Shown here: positions 22,359 to 33,669 of the stretch, piece after piece
How the letters are laid out: each line of letters begins with the position of its first letter
How positions within the stretch are numbered: the first letter of the stretch is position 1
Position numbers and translations under genes: made by a program
NCBI GenBank assembly: GCA_038030265.1
Contig: CM075941.1
Span: 14,136,001 to 14,200,000, forward strand
DNA length: 64,000 nt
Origin: Corythucha ciliata
Taxonomy: Eukaryota > Arthropoda > Insecta > Hemiptera > Tingidae
Direction of reading: 5' to 3'
The notes under the pieces: model-generated
Told to the model about the DNA's origin: nothing
What the model saw: the letters and a program-made list of their open reading frames with translations, nothing else
Database searches by the model: none

Positions 22359-23522
22359 TCACTTACAGTCCACATTATACCACCAATCACAAACTGAAAA
22401 ATCCTTGTTGAACAGCGTCCCATTTGGACAAGACATTGACTCGCCGACGCCGTTGTCCACGCAGATATGAAATACCTGAACAGAGTGGTTCGGGGTGGGG
22501 TATTTAGATTCGACGAAAGATTATGGATAGGGAATTCAAAAATAATTACTCGACATCCCGACGATATGTCAGCGACGTAGCCCTTTTGAGTGCAGACGTG
22601 CCTAGGGTGCTCGTGTTGCATCCGGGGAGTTTTATTCACTATGGCAGAGGAAGAAGGGAGGCACATCGTAGACATTAAAATCGTGTTATTTGTTGGGGTG
22701 GGAGTGGGGGGAGGACCTACCGGTATTGGACGACAGGAGATTCTCGCGGTGGCGTTTTCGGTGGCGATAGCGCGAATTTCTCACATCGCCGCTTTCGGCG
22801 GCGATTAGCCGAGGGCTCAAGTCATTGTCAGGGGTGGTGACGGGGGTAGTGTCGACGACGTTGGGACTGAGAGTATAGTGAGTGAGGTCCAGGTCGTTAC
22901 AGGGTGTGCTTAAGGTGCAGTTAACATCGCTTGACGGTGTACGGTCGTTGGAAGACGCCACTGCGGTGACCATTTCAGTTGTGATGGTCGAACTTGGACT
23001 ATAAGCGGACTCGGTGATTGAGACTTGAGGCTCCTCGGGATCAGGCGCTAGCTGGTACTGGCTGATTGCGTCGACGAGAGGGGGAGCTAAATACTCGACG
23101 GGGACTCGTACGTCAAATGTTTGTTCCGTGTCATTTTGAACAATATTCTCCTCATAGGGCACTCTAATTATAAAAGGCGCACTAGTTGACGTAGTTGTCG
23201 TCGTCGGCGTCGTCATCATCCTCCTCGTCTCGATCACCCTCTCATCACCGAACCAAGGCGGTAAAAGTACAATCGGCGGTCGATTCCTATCAACTCGCGT
23301 GCTGTGCCGATGCTGACTTGGTCGCCGTTCCGTCTGCTTCCTCCTAATCAACGTATTTACCGACGGTCGCCTGACACCCTCACCGCCCACGTCACTCTTG
23401 CCGGTCAATTCCAAAGAATTGTCGCGAGTCCTCGCATTACTGACTGACGACGACGACGACGTCGTCGTCACGTAACACCACCAAACAAAAGCCACTAAAC
23501 ACGTAAACCTCGAATAAAACAT
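22359..23522 (-). CDS. Secreted single-domain chitin-binding (peritrophin-A/CPAP1-type) protein
   Basis: Three exons on the minus strand: 23522-22721, 22638-22550 and 22475-22359, about 335 residues. The N-terminus MFYSRFTCLVAFVWW looks like a signal peptide. A long Ser/Thr/Pro-rich, probably disordered region follows, with poly-Thr and RHRKRHR-type basic stretches. Exons 2 and 3 build one chitin-binding type-2 domain with all six cysteines (VCTQKGY, SSGC, FHIC, MSC, SVC, DWWYNVDC). One such domain with long flanks fits the CPAP1 class of cuticular proteins, so a role in extracellular matrix or cuticle is inferred. The TGA follows one codon after the last Cys. The same spot (gact/gtaagt) is also a good donor, so the gene could continue; the nearby 3' end of SLC22 favours ending here. 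An upstream in-frame ATG at 23744 would extend it, but without a clean signal peptide. Confidence 0.8.
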
Positions 23523-24028
23523 GACGCGAGCTAAAAACCGTCTGCTGCTGACCGACTGTGTTGTTTCCCCCCCGAATAGAATTGAAATGGAAAAAAGTAT
23601 AGTCTGGGATCTTAAGATCGACAAGATTAAAAGTGAAGTGGGTGAAGGCTGGGAAAAGGATTCAAACAGGAAACCCGCGTGAAAAGAAGATTCGGACTCC
23701 CTGAATAAATTAATAAATAAATAAAAGACTAGCGTAAAGGACATATATTAGCAAAATAAATTAATATAAAACAATCCCGCCACGCTCAACCTCAAAAAAA
23801 CGACCAACAATTATTTACAAATTATTGACTCAAGCCTCAAATTAAAACAGTAAGTCGTTTTCCTTTTCTACTAGCCAGTTGTTCAAAAGCTGTGAAGCAT
23901 GAGAATCTGCCTATTGTCTCGGGCGTTACGCAAAGATGCTGTCCGGACTTTAAATCGTCTTCAGTTTACTCCTACAAACCGCACGGTCATTAAAAAAAAA
24001 AAAAAAAAGACGAACAAACAACTGCGAA

Positions 24029-27000
24029 TTAATTGGTTTCTACCTGTTTATCTTTAACAGCGTGAAGGGCATAACTGAATGTTGACGATGTCGGTATCCA
24101 AAACCATCCTTTAATTGGCAAATAGGTGAAACCGTTGACTAGGATGGTCGTGCATCCAACTGTGGATAAAGGGGCCGGTGGGAGGGGGTTAAAGAGAGAG
24201 AAAAAAATTAAAATTTATGGTTCTCTCCTTGTATTATTGGCGGGGAGGGCGAAGGATATTAAAATCCCGTGGGAAAGACAGCAGAAAAAGTGATAATGAT
24301 AATTATTAAAACCCTTCTACGATGTGTGAGAAGTTATTACTAAGACGGAGGTATCGCGTGGCTTTATTCTTCTAGCAATTATGAATCTTTTGGGAGCATT
24401 ATGCGAATTAAGTTCAATGACGAGAAATGTACGTTCGCAGCCTCGGCGGCTTGTATTTCGAGGGCCCTTACGATAAGCCCCACGACCAAGAGGAACAATG
24501 TGTTGGCGTGGTAGTGGTAGTGTTGGGGGGAGGGGTGAATTCGAAATTCCTTGCGGCTCTTTTAAATACTCAAGTATCAAGTTGTTCACACCCAACTGTA
24601 CTGCAATAAAAAACGCGGTTTATAGCTACGGTGACCAGAGATCCTTTTTTTTCTTCGACTTCTTATAATTTATTATAAAAGTCATTCGATAAACATAGGG
24701 GCAAAAATCCACTGAATTGCAACATTAGAGCCAAGTCGCCACGAAATTGGAAATTTCGGGTCAAATTATCAGAGAAATACCACGCTCCTTGTCTTTACTT
24801 TCGCGAAATGGCAAGTTCCGGGGCCACTTCTTTATAGTGGGTGTGGAGTCAAGGTCTAGCCGGTCCCGATAACGCCCCAAATCTAGAAGAATAACCGCAA
24901 AATTACATCATTCGCAGCTAAATATCAGCGAAATTTTCAAGTTTCGGGTTCGAATATTTCAAAAATGGCGAGTTATGGTCTTCATTCACCCCAAAATTGG
25001 AAGTTACGACTAGTCGGCAACGACAGCGGACAGCACCTAAAGTCAGACGAAAAATTTGGGCGCTCTAAAATAATTGGAGGCATCATTCAAACCATTCGAC
25101 AGGCACGAATAGAATAATTTTAGGGCGCGAAGAAAATTACGTGCATCGTCTCTTTTTCTCAATTGTTCTCAGGAAAAAAGCCCTAGCAACTCTCTGGTAC
25201 CTAACGGAAAGATGCTTGGCGGAGGGGAGGGGATGTCTCTTGAATTATTTGGCCGGGTCGTATCACCAGTGAGCGGGGGACCTACATCCTCCCAAAGGTT
25301 TGCCAATAAAACGCCACTTCCGCCCCTTTTCGGTGTCCAATGACGGGCAAAAGCGACTGAGTCCACAGTTGGACTACTAAGCCAAAACCATCTGGACGCT
25401 GTTGAAGACGTGACTTTTGAGGAGGAGGAAGGGGGCGAGTTTCCATGTTGGACGAAGCTAGAGCCCTTTTAGCAGGGCCCGGGAAGGAGGCACGACAAAT
25501 AAAATTACATCGGTTTTGGTCACCCAAACTAATAAGATTGCCGCAGGATGTAAACAGGCAGGTCGGCCGTGAAAAAAATGAGCCCCGGAGTGTCAGTCTC
25601 AAATGTCGAGACACTAAAAAAATAAAAAAATAGAGCGCTCTTGGTATTCTACTCGCTTCGTCTCTCAATCCAATTTTAAAAAACATTCTACAAGGCGAAG
25701 ACAACTACAAACATGATTCCTTTTTTTCTCTACTTTTCAACGGTGGAATGAAATTCACTCACGTCGTTCAATTCGCGAATGTATGAGCCATGAAAGCGAA
25801 AGGTCGCGGTGGTGGGTTGTTGTGTGTGAGGGGGGGGGGAGGGAGTTCTTCGAATGAGAATTTTTTAATAATTTTTCGACGAGGCACACGATGCATAGAA
25901 ATAGAGCCCCCTCACTATAAACCAACACTGAACCGCAAAAGCGCAAAAAGGGGGGATGGGACTGGGGAAGAGACTCGGAAAACTCATAATGTGATAAAAA
26001 CAACTCCCTCATATGTACCACTATTTTCTTGGTAATATTGGTAGTGTGTGTGGTGTGGGGGGCGGGTTATATGAAAACACTATAGACTGGGCGTGGAGGA
26101 TATTTTTCAAGTGTGTGTCAAACTTCTAAACATCTCACAGCAGTTCGATGTGGGAAGAAGCGATAAAGGGCAGGGGTTTCCTAACGCCCCGGTTGACCTA
26201 CTCCCGTAACCCAAAACTCTCGCGCTCTCTCTCTCTCTCTCCCTAAACTCCTAAATATCGTAAAATAAAAGAAAGAAGAAGAAAAAACACTCACAACTCT
26301 CGAGAAGACGTTTCATGTCGGTCGCTGAAACAAATTTCCTCCAGTCGTGAGTTCCCGTCGGTATTATTCGAGTGATGTACTCGCCGAAAACAACTGCCGA
26401 CAACCAGGAGAGTGTCGTTTGGTTGAAGGTCGTAACAAACAGCGATCCACCGGGCTGAAAACAATGTAGAGAATGAGCGAACATTAATTCTCTGGTTTAA
26501 GTGCGGTCATGTAACACCCCCCCCCCCCCCCGACCACCAACAGAAAAACCACCCTGGAGGACAAAATTTTCGAAGATTTTAATTTTTTTTGGGGCTGTAC
26601 CACACAGTTTTCTGAAGAAAATAACCATTTAAACAAAAAATGCAAGTTTTCAGGCTGTCCTGCGTGTTACCGCCCAATAACCTCCCGGAGTGGCTCATAG
26701 TCATACTAGGCTACACCTGCGCTCTGGCCAAACCTTTGATGCAGGGGTTGCGTGGGCCAGTCAATTCGGGTGGAAACGCCTGTAACATCCTGGGGGGAGC
26801 GCGCCTCGATGGTGTAATGGATACAATGCTCGCTTCGCAACCCAGCGGGCCTGGGTTCGAATCCAGCCATTGCCCATTACACTATAAGGCTGCGGCGAGC
26901 TGTGACACGGCACACTCGGCTTCGTGTGGGTGATCCCGGCGGTGTGCGTTCAACAAACCGCGCACCGACCGAAACGCCCGCGTAGTACGGGTGTGAAGTG

Positions 27001-30000
27001 CACAGTTAGATAGAAGGGTATGACGTAGAAGCCCACTTGTGGCCTTGGCGTCGCCGGAATCGGCTTGGCCGGGAAAGGCACCCCCGAAAAAAAACATCCT
27101 GGGGGGGGGGGGATAGACATTGTGGGCACCAATCTCGGCTCTAGGGATGTGCGACGCTTCCTCATTTTTTTCGTATTCATGGCTCGCTAGCCCGAACGGA
27201 GCCACCCCTAGCGCGTTTCTTTGGTGCTAAACGAGGCACACAGCATTTATACCCCTCCGCCGCCGTTACCAAAGTCACAACGAGACCCTATTTATTTCCC
27301 CCTAGGCAGTAATGACCAATTTCGATAAACTTTCGGTTTGGTGTTCAAATCGACTGACCCCACGCGAGGATGACCTCATATCCTTGTTGACCAGGACCCA
27401 CAAGGCGAGGCTCATCCCCTCCACAAACTTAACGAGCTGGGAAGCTGGCGATGAATACACGTCGGTCCTTCGATAACATGCTCCGTTAGGACGTGTTAAC
27501 GTTAAGGCTTTGCCAGGACACTTCCCTGGGGACATTTGGAGGTCCCATATCGTACCGTGCCTTAGCGCTTCAAGTCCTTCTCACTAACCCGGTGTGAGAG
27601 GGCAAACGCAGCGGTTGTAAGTCTTTCAAGCCGAGGTGTGTGGTCTCACCGCGGTACCTGCAGGCCAAACCCCGGCCAAATATCTCCCTCACGCTCCATG
27701 CGGCCCTCATTACGAGGGTATTGCGGGCTCTCTCACACCAGATGGTTACTCTGGGGGGGGGGGGGGTCACGGCGATCATAGGCAACAAATTTTTCCATTT
27801 CCCTCCGTGGTCACACAGAGAGGAAGGTAATACCAAAATACCAAAAAATCAGTACTTTATGCCTTGTTTCACTACGTTACTTGAATTCACACGTTCTACT
27901 TGCTCCACGGTAACGAAAAATCAAGCCAAACATTTGTATTTTGAAGGAGACAAACTTGCGAAATTGGTTCTCCAAAGGAGCCAATCCCACGAAATTGGTT
28001 CTTGCACAGAGCTAACCCCACGAAACTAGTTCGAAACCCACAAAATTTCGTATTCGAATTGGAGAAACCCGAGAAATAGCTTTCATGACAGTTACAACAA
28101 CGCGAAATAGGATTTTTGAAGATTTCATCCACACGGAATTGGTTTTCTGAACGACCGAACCTCGCTAATTGCTTTTTCAAGGGTGAAATCCGCCAAATGT
28201 TTTTTTCGTGTTACCCCATCCCCCACCGTGCCACCCTGTAAACCCTGTGGCAAAAATTGGTCAATCCTGCGAGTTTCGGTTAGAACTTTTGAAGGTCCCT
28301 TGCCCCACGAAATTGATTTCTTCGAACGAGGAGTAAGCCTGAAGAAATTTCTCTGGGCGCCAAATGAACGAAATTGGCTTTTTTTCAGAACCAGTAAACC
28401 CCACGAAATTGGTTCTTCGATAGGTTTTTTTGTTTTGTTTTGTTTTTTTGTCGGGGGCGCCGGGCTTTGAACCCGGCAGGCGCCTAAGCCTCCCTTGGGC
28501 TCCTACGCCATACCCAGATCTAACTGTGCACTTTACACCCGTACTGCGCGGGCGTTTCGGTCGGTGCGCGGTTTGTTGAACGCACATCGCCGGGAACGCC
28601 TACACGAAGCCGGGTGTGCCGTGTCACAGCTCGCCGCAGCCGTAATTGGTTCTGAAAAATGCCGACCCCTCGAAATTTGTTTTCGGGAACCATCTAAACT
28701 ATGTATTTAACTAGTGATTTGAAAGTCAGTCCACGGAATCGACTTTTAAAACCGAGTAAATCTCTCGAAATTGGTACTTTAAAAACCTAAAGCCCATAGT
28801 CACTACAACACCAGTCCCCGTTCCGCCTTCACGGTTCTCATCTGTTCTGGTGAGCCGGGTCCTCCCCGTCTTGGTCTTGCCAGAACTCTTAGTGCAGTAG
28901 CACCTCCGCTCCCGGCGAGGGGCGGTCCATCAGCTCCGTACTCGGCTCAATTGCCGGACTGTGCGCACTGTGAAAGGACTTTTAAAGCGATCCAATGCCA
29001 CGAAATTGGTTTTAGAGAGAACCTAAGTGAACCTTCTCTTTTTTTTTTTTTTTTTTTTTCAGCCGGCCCTGCGAAATTGCTTTTCCCGAGGCAGCCAATT
29101 CTTCGAAATCAGTTCTTCAAGACTGGGAATGTGTTTTTTGCACGCTTATATCCACAAAACCCTAGGAAATCGGTTATTGGAGACTGTAAGCGCCGGGAAA
29201 AGAATTTTTAAGCGATCCAACCCCGTGTTTTTTTTTTCAAGGAGAGAGAGCCAGCATTGCTAGGTTGCGTTTCCTGAAGGGGCAGCCAACCCCCGAAATT
29301 GGTTCATGAGAAACGCCAACCTAGCCGATCCCACGAAATTGGACCTACCTCGGAGACTGTCAACCCTGTTGAAGGGCTTTTTGAGAGATAAAACGCAACA
29401 AAATTGGTTTTTAGAGAGAGCCACGGTTTTAGCGGCGCAGAAATAACACACAGTACGCTTAATCCGCCTTTTAGGTACCTCCATTGAGAGCACCTTCGAG
29501 GAATGAAGTGCCTGTGCTGCCGGGTGCCTTTAAGAAATATTTTTCCTGCCGGTGTTCTACTTGGGGTATGAAAGAAACCAGCGAAATTTGCCCTAGAGAA
29601 ACAATCCGACTAGCCAGCACAGAGGCAACAACTAGTGACCCATAAAATATGCTCCCCGAGCTCCTGGCACCCACTTTGGAACTTTTAACATCTCCCTTTC
29701 AGAGTAGAAATTCATCGAGAAGAACTCTGCTCAACCACCAACCTTTAGTGCAGCCACGCAGGACGACATAAACATCTCCTGGTTGTTAACATGTTCCACA
29801 ACCTCCGAAGCGACAACAGCATCATACTGGCCCTCGTGCACCTTGGCGTGATCTTCAATCGTGCACACCTCGAACCGAACGTCCAGCCTCCTCTCATTTT
29901 CGTCGTCGCACGCCAGTCGGTTACTAGCGTAAGTCTGAGCGCAGGCGATAAGCTCAGGGCTGGCGTCGATTCCAATGACGCTACCACCGAGACGGGCGAG

Positions 30001-30509
30001 CGGCTGTGAAACAAAATTGTTCACTGAACTGATGGGGCAGAGGTGGACGAGAGGTAAGAGGTTACCATCGAAAGGATTCCTCCACCGCATCCCACGTCGA
30101 GGATTTTGATCCCCTGGAGACAATTGGGGTCGGAGCTCAACGACGGACTGACCTGCCCGTTGTTTATCAGACCATTTCGTATGAAAGGCACCCTAAAAAA
30201 GGTGAAAACTGAATAAAAAACTGTAATTCAAATAAGTATAACAGACCTAAGATTTACCTGAGATCGTTCATAGAATGAAGAAGGGCCATCGGCCCTTTCA
30301 AATCCCACCATTTCGCCGTGATATCGCTAAACACTTTCAAGTTTGCCTCATCGATCGTTTCCCTCGACGCCTTGACTTCCATTGTCGAGAAAAACCTTTA
30401 GAAATCGACAGGAAGCATACAACTTGACACTTTCACTGGCCTAAGCTTAATAAGGAGAATCATACCTGTGCAGTTGTTGGAGCGAGCGTTTAAATGGGCG
30501 ACTCAGCAT
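24029..30509 (-). CDS. COQ3: Ubiquinone biosynthesis O-methyltransferase COQ3, mitochondrial
   Basis: Six minus-strand exons: 30509-30466, 30395-30258, 30192-30066, 30003-29743, 26454-26295 and 24159-24029, all GT-AG and in phase, encoding 286 residues. COQ3 uses SAM to methylate the polyprenyl-benzenoid ring at two steps of coenzyme Q synthesis, in the inner-membrane complex Q. The N-terminus MLSRPFKRSLQQLHRFF is Arg/Leu-rich without acids, a typical matrix presequence. Seen in order: FSDITAKWWDLKGPM, RNGLI, SAM motif ILDVGCGGG, post-I GIDAS, YDAVVASEVVEHV, LKPGGSLFVTTFN, GTHDWRKF, NGFTY and C-terminal YALHAVK. Catalytic and SAM motifs are intact. Intron 4 (3.3 kb) holds two SINE copies and family B repeats. 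The start is the only ATG giving a presequence; a second Met (MEVKAS) lies in exon 2. Confidence 0.95.
24690..25020 (+). repeat. Family E degenerate repeats (COQ3 intron 5)
   Basis: Loose ~33-bp units with 'gcgaaattgcaagttccggg' character, e.g. 'cgaaattggaaatttcgggtc' broken by drift. They are intronic to COQ3 and recur at 45935-46115, 50270-50870 and about 63090-63300. Confidence 0.5.
25021..26290. other. Rest of COQ3 intron 5, no gene seen
   Basis: Unrecognised sequence with G runs (25829-25840), TG-rich stretches near 26045 and a (CT)n microsatellite at about 26224-26243. Frames of up to 140 codons (25282-25704 minus) lack any recognisable domain. Confidence 0.4.
26800..27095 (+). mobile_element. 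tRNA-derived SINE, full 5' head (copy 1)
   Basis: The head at about 26803-26875 carries a polymerase III box A (tggtgtaatgg, 26809-26819) and a perfect box B (ggttcgaatcc, 26854-26864). The spacing and 'aatggata' resemble tRNA-Arg(TCG), but the acceptor stem does not pair, so it is a SINE head rather than a functional tRNA. A body of about 200 bp follows, ending in an A-rich tail near 27086-27095. The body is highly similar to the reverse copy at 28447-28652. It lies in COQ3 intron 4, antisense to the gene. Confidence 0.75.
27096..27849. other. GC-richer unrecognised segment in COQ3 intron 4
   Basis: About 0.7 kb of higher GC than its surroundings. It has 'ggtgtgagag' near 27591 and the inverse 'ctctcacacc' near 27730, and a G run near 27750-27765. 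It may be an old retroelement piece; no coding domain is seen. Confidence 0.3.
27850..29420 (-). repeat. Family B repeat array, reverse orientation (COQ3 intron 4)
   Basis: Plus-strand units read 'cacgaaattggttctt' followed by 'gagagccaaccc', the reverse complement of forward family B. The array is broken by SINE copy 2 (28447-28652) and by a GC-rich insert of about 160 bp (28801-28960). The insert has no visible homology elsewhere in the window. Confidence 0.7.
28447..28652 (-). mobile_element. tRNA-derived SINE, 5'-truncated copy 2
   Basis: On the minus strand this copy starts at 'ggctgcggcgagctgtgaca' and follows copy 1 closely through 'gttcaacaaaccgcgcac' and 'gtgcacagttag'. It ends differently, with 'ccgggttcaaagcccggcgc' and an A-rich tail. 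It lacks the tRNA-like head. 5' truncation is typical of retroposition. Confidence 0.75.
29421..29742. other. COQ3 intron 4 next to the exon 4 donor
   Basis: About 320 bp without a recognised repeat or gene. The exon 4 donor reads 'aaag' then 'gttggt', a usable but weaker-than-average GT site. Confidence 0.4.
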
Positions 30510-30959
30510 GTTTAACGGTTTTAAGGCGGCTAATTGCGCCCAGAAAAAAGAAAATCCCGCCGTTTAAAATAGCTTATTAACGTCTTAATTAACACGAAAT
30601 TGCCCCACGAGTAAATTTTAATGAATTATCAACATCAACTCACCGGTCACGCTATCAGCTCGATTTACTGAGGGCTGATAAGATTGGAACTCACCGAGGA
30701 CGAAGCACCGGGAGCAGCCAGCGCGTTATGTAACGGTCTTTTTCCACTAGTCTACTGAAAATGAACTAAAATTACTTCGAAAACATTTTTTCTCAGCGTG
30801 ATAGGATTTTAAAGGCAAAATACAAAATATCAAGTTTTTGTCCGAAGCTCCTATGTCCGTTAATCGTAATTGCACGTGGCGTTTTTGATATTTTTAGGGA
30901 ACGAGTCGTCAGTTTGGCCCTTTTTTATATCCCGCCAGGGCCGGGTCCGGAATAAGAGT
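30510..30959. promoter_or_regulatory. Upstream flank of COQ3 (probable promoter region)
   Basis: Unique sequence 5' of the COQ3 start on its minus strand, with a CpG-containing patch near 30690-30745. No clear TATA box or initiator. It is called regulatory only from position. Confidence 0.3.
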
Positions 30960-31240
30960 GGGTCCCCTCTTTTACCGAATTTCGCTCACTAAAATACATT
31001 TTTTATCTGATACATTAATTTCACGGGTTTTACGCACTGAAACCCCATTTTTGCAGGTCTGACAAACTAAAAAAATAAAAAAAAATAAAAAATAAACATG
31101 TTCGCTGATTTTGCACTCTAAAACCCATTTCGCGGGTTTTTCTCGCTAAAACCCAATTTTCGCGGTTCTGACTCACAAACACCCCAATCGTGGTTGTTCT
31201 ACAGCTGACAAACCAATTTTGCGGCTGTTTGTGGCCTCTA
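30960..31240 (+). repeat. Family B repeats, short forward array
   Basis: Units such as 'ttcgctcactaaaa' and 'tttcgcgggtttttctcgct' repeat at about 30 bp. An A-rich stretch with 'aaaataaaaa' interrupts at about 31072-31096. Confidence 0.55.
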
Positions 31241-31339
31241 CGACGAAGAGTCCAGTTTGGGGGACTACAGAATACCGCAGTTACCATTCCACAGGGCCTT
31301 CCAGGGGCCGAAAATTCCATGTTCAATTACAAAAATATC

Positions 31340-31655
31340 ACTCTCTCGGGGAAAAAACGTCAGTTATTCGACCAAAATTCCGAAATAGAATGCAACAAAT
31401 ACGACAGTTTTACTGGAGAGATGTTAGGTTTTTGACGGGTTCACGACCCTTTAACTAAGCTAATTCAGTTTCTAGGGTCGAATTGACGATTTATCGCTTC
31501 GATTTATCTCGCATTATAATTGATGAGCTACCGAGTTCTCTTTCTGGGGACTCATCCTCGAATATAAGCCTTCAATAGACATTGGGATGCACCTGACTTG
31601 CTCTCACGTGAAGCTGCTCACCCCTAGATCAAAGGCTGGCTACGCCCCTCTGCCG
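31340..31655 (-). repeat. Dispersed element F, copy with terminal motif (reverse)
   Basis: On the minus strand it begins 'ggggcgtagccagcc' and includes 'aaagggtcgtgaacccgtca', matching the copy at 55746-56095, which begins 'caggggcgtggccagccc'. The shared start suggests a transposon end. The copies are strongly diverged. Confidence 0.55.
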
Positions 31656-32158
31656 TAAACTAGCGATTGTTCCTCTTTTAGACAAGAATTATCGTTTTTT
31701 TTCTCGATTTTAGCCATGAATTAGAAATTTGTTTGGTTATAGCCATGACTTAGCACTTTATCTCAGCAACAAAGTGGCCGTTAAAACCGTGAATTTTCTC
31801 AGTCATGGCTTTAAGTTAGGAAGCCCCGTAAAGTATCACTTCTCTCAAATTTAGCCGCGGATTAGAGCCATGATTTAGCACTTTTTCTCCATTTTAGCAG
31901 CGGATTAGCGATTTATCAGCTTTAGCAGCGAATTAGCGCTTTTTGTATCTATACTACCAGCGAATTGGCATGTTTTATTCACATGTATAGCAATGAATTA
32001 GCACTTTTTTCATTTTTAGCCCAGAATTAGCACCTCTCTTTTCAATTTCAGCATTAAAAGAACCCTTGTTCTCAATTGTAGCGGCAATTATCACATTTTC
32101 TCAATTTTACCCGAGAATCTGCGATTTTCTCAATTTTTAAGCGGCGAATAGCGCTTTT
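31656..32158 (-). repeat. Family C repeats, reverse orientation
   Basis: 'gcgaattagcgctttttctc' and 'aattttagccg' units at about 30-bp spacing, abutting the terminal motif of element F. Confidence 0.65.
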
Positions 32159-32442
32159 TACTTCCATGTTCCCTACGGGAATGGAAGTGTGGTGTTCGTG
32201 AAAAAAATCGAATCCGAGCTGACATCACATTCATAATGTACAACCTCAAAAAAGTTGAAAAAAGTGGTTTTTGGCATGCCGTCGGTCTGACGGTCTGTCG
32301 GTCTGTCGCTTTTTTTTCGATAAATTGCATGAAAATTAAAACCTGGCTATTTCTTAATATGAGAAGCACAAATCTGACCTTTGTTTTGAGAAAAAATCAT
32401 TTATCGGACATGTTCTCCCCGTACCGAAATGTCGTTTTTGGA

Positions 32443-33064
32443 TATAACTTCAGAACAAGTGATTCTAGAATTTTTTTGATATTTTTTTCGGATTCCTCGT
32501 GAAATTTCCTTGCGAATTGACCACAATATTGCCGAAAAAATGCAACTTTTTTTGTGGCCAAAATCGTCGTTTTTAGCGCAAAAGGACCATTAGCAAAAAA
32601 TGACGGTCGAAATTGCAAAAAAGGGCTTCTAGAGCCCCTTTGTATCTTAATTGCAAATATTTGTACCCAAAAAAAACTGAGATTAAGAGAAAATTGTGGG
32701 AGGAGATCGATTTGGCGTGACTACGTCAAAAATTGTTTGCCACAGATTTTTTTTTATAACTTCAGAACAAGTGACTCCAGAATTTTTTTGATATTTTTTT
32801 CGGATTCCTCGTGAAATTTCCTTGCTAATTGATCACAATATAGCCGAAAATATGCAACTTTTTTGTGGCCAAAATCGTCGTTTTTAGCGCAAAAGGACCA
32901 GAAGCCAAAAATGACGGTCGAAATTGCAAAAAAAGGCCTCTAGAGCCCCTTTGTATCTTAATTGCAAATATTTGTACCCCAAAAAAAAACTGAGGTTAAG
33001 AGAAAATTGTGGGAGGTGATAGATTTGGCGTGACTGCGTTAAAAATTATTCGCCACAGATTTAC
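32443..33064 (+). repeat. 312-bp tandem duplication (two units)
   Basis: Unit 1 starts at 32443 and unit 2 at 32755, both with 'tataacttcagaacaagtga'. The units stay very similar through 'gtggccaaaatcgtcg', 'gacggtcgaaattgc' and 'gagcccctttgtatctt' to 'cgccacaga'. A more diverged partial third unit follows near 33165-33290. The two 86-88 codon frames here end in the same peptide purely because of the duplication. Confidence 0.85.
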
Positions 33065-33669
33065 ATAGTAATCTAAATCTAGTTGTTTCTTGGCATGAAA
33101 AACGCGAGTATGACCTTTGTCTTGAAGGTAAATCATTTTCCAGGCCTGCTCTTCCCGCAGCGGAATAATATTTTCGGTATTAAACTCGAAACAATTGGTC
33201 CTGGAATTTTGTAACTATTTTGTTAAGATTTCTCGTTCAATTTCCATGCGAATTGACTACAAAGTTGCCGAAAACAAACCTCTTTCACCTCCATGTTACT
33301 CACGGGTATTTTTTTGCCATCTTGTATGTCTAGGTCAGAAGTGTTCGAGAAAAAAAATGCGAACTCTGAAAAGCTCGTACAATTTTTTGGCAGCCCAAAA
33401 ACCAAAATTATTGAGCACTTCTTTTAGTTTCTTCTAAATATCCCGAAAATGAGTTACTTTACAGGAAAATCTTCACTCACAAAACTTGTTGAGCAATAAA
33501 TTTCTAACAAATTTTGTATGTAAAGTAGTTTTCCACGATGAATATGGAACGGGCTACAGCTTTTCGAAATTGTTGTTCCAAAATGGTCAAAGGACCTAAA
33601 ATCACCTGTTTTTGACTGAGTATTGCATTTTGGACTGTTTTCTATTTTTTGATTTTTTTGGTATGAAAG
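33065..33669. other. Unrecognised, partly related to the tandem unit
   Basis: 33100-33290 shows weak similarity to 32380-32540 ('gacctttgt.ttga', 'aaatcatt', 'aattgacta.aa.tgccgaaaa'). The rest shows no gene. Confidence 0.4.

Noticed and set aside
22686..23744. Start of the chitin-binding protein at the upstream ATG (352-codon frame)
   Set aside because: The extension carries no clean signal-peptide cleavage region and leaves the good signal sequence internal; 23522 fits secretion better, though the upstream start cannot be excluded.
26251..26484. Stand-alone 77-residue minus-strand ORF
   Set aside because: It is COQ3 exon 5 read past both splice sites.
26803..26875. Functional tRNA-Arg gene
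   Set aside because: Box A and box B are good but the acceptor stem does not pair and a SINE body follows.
32236..32814. Two ORFs sharing a C-terminal peptide, as a duplicated gene
   Set aside because: The shared peptide is produced by the 312-bp tandem duplication and occurs in AT-rich sequence with no domain.
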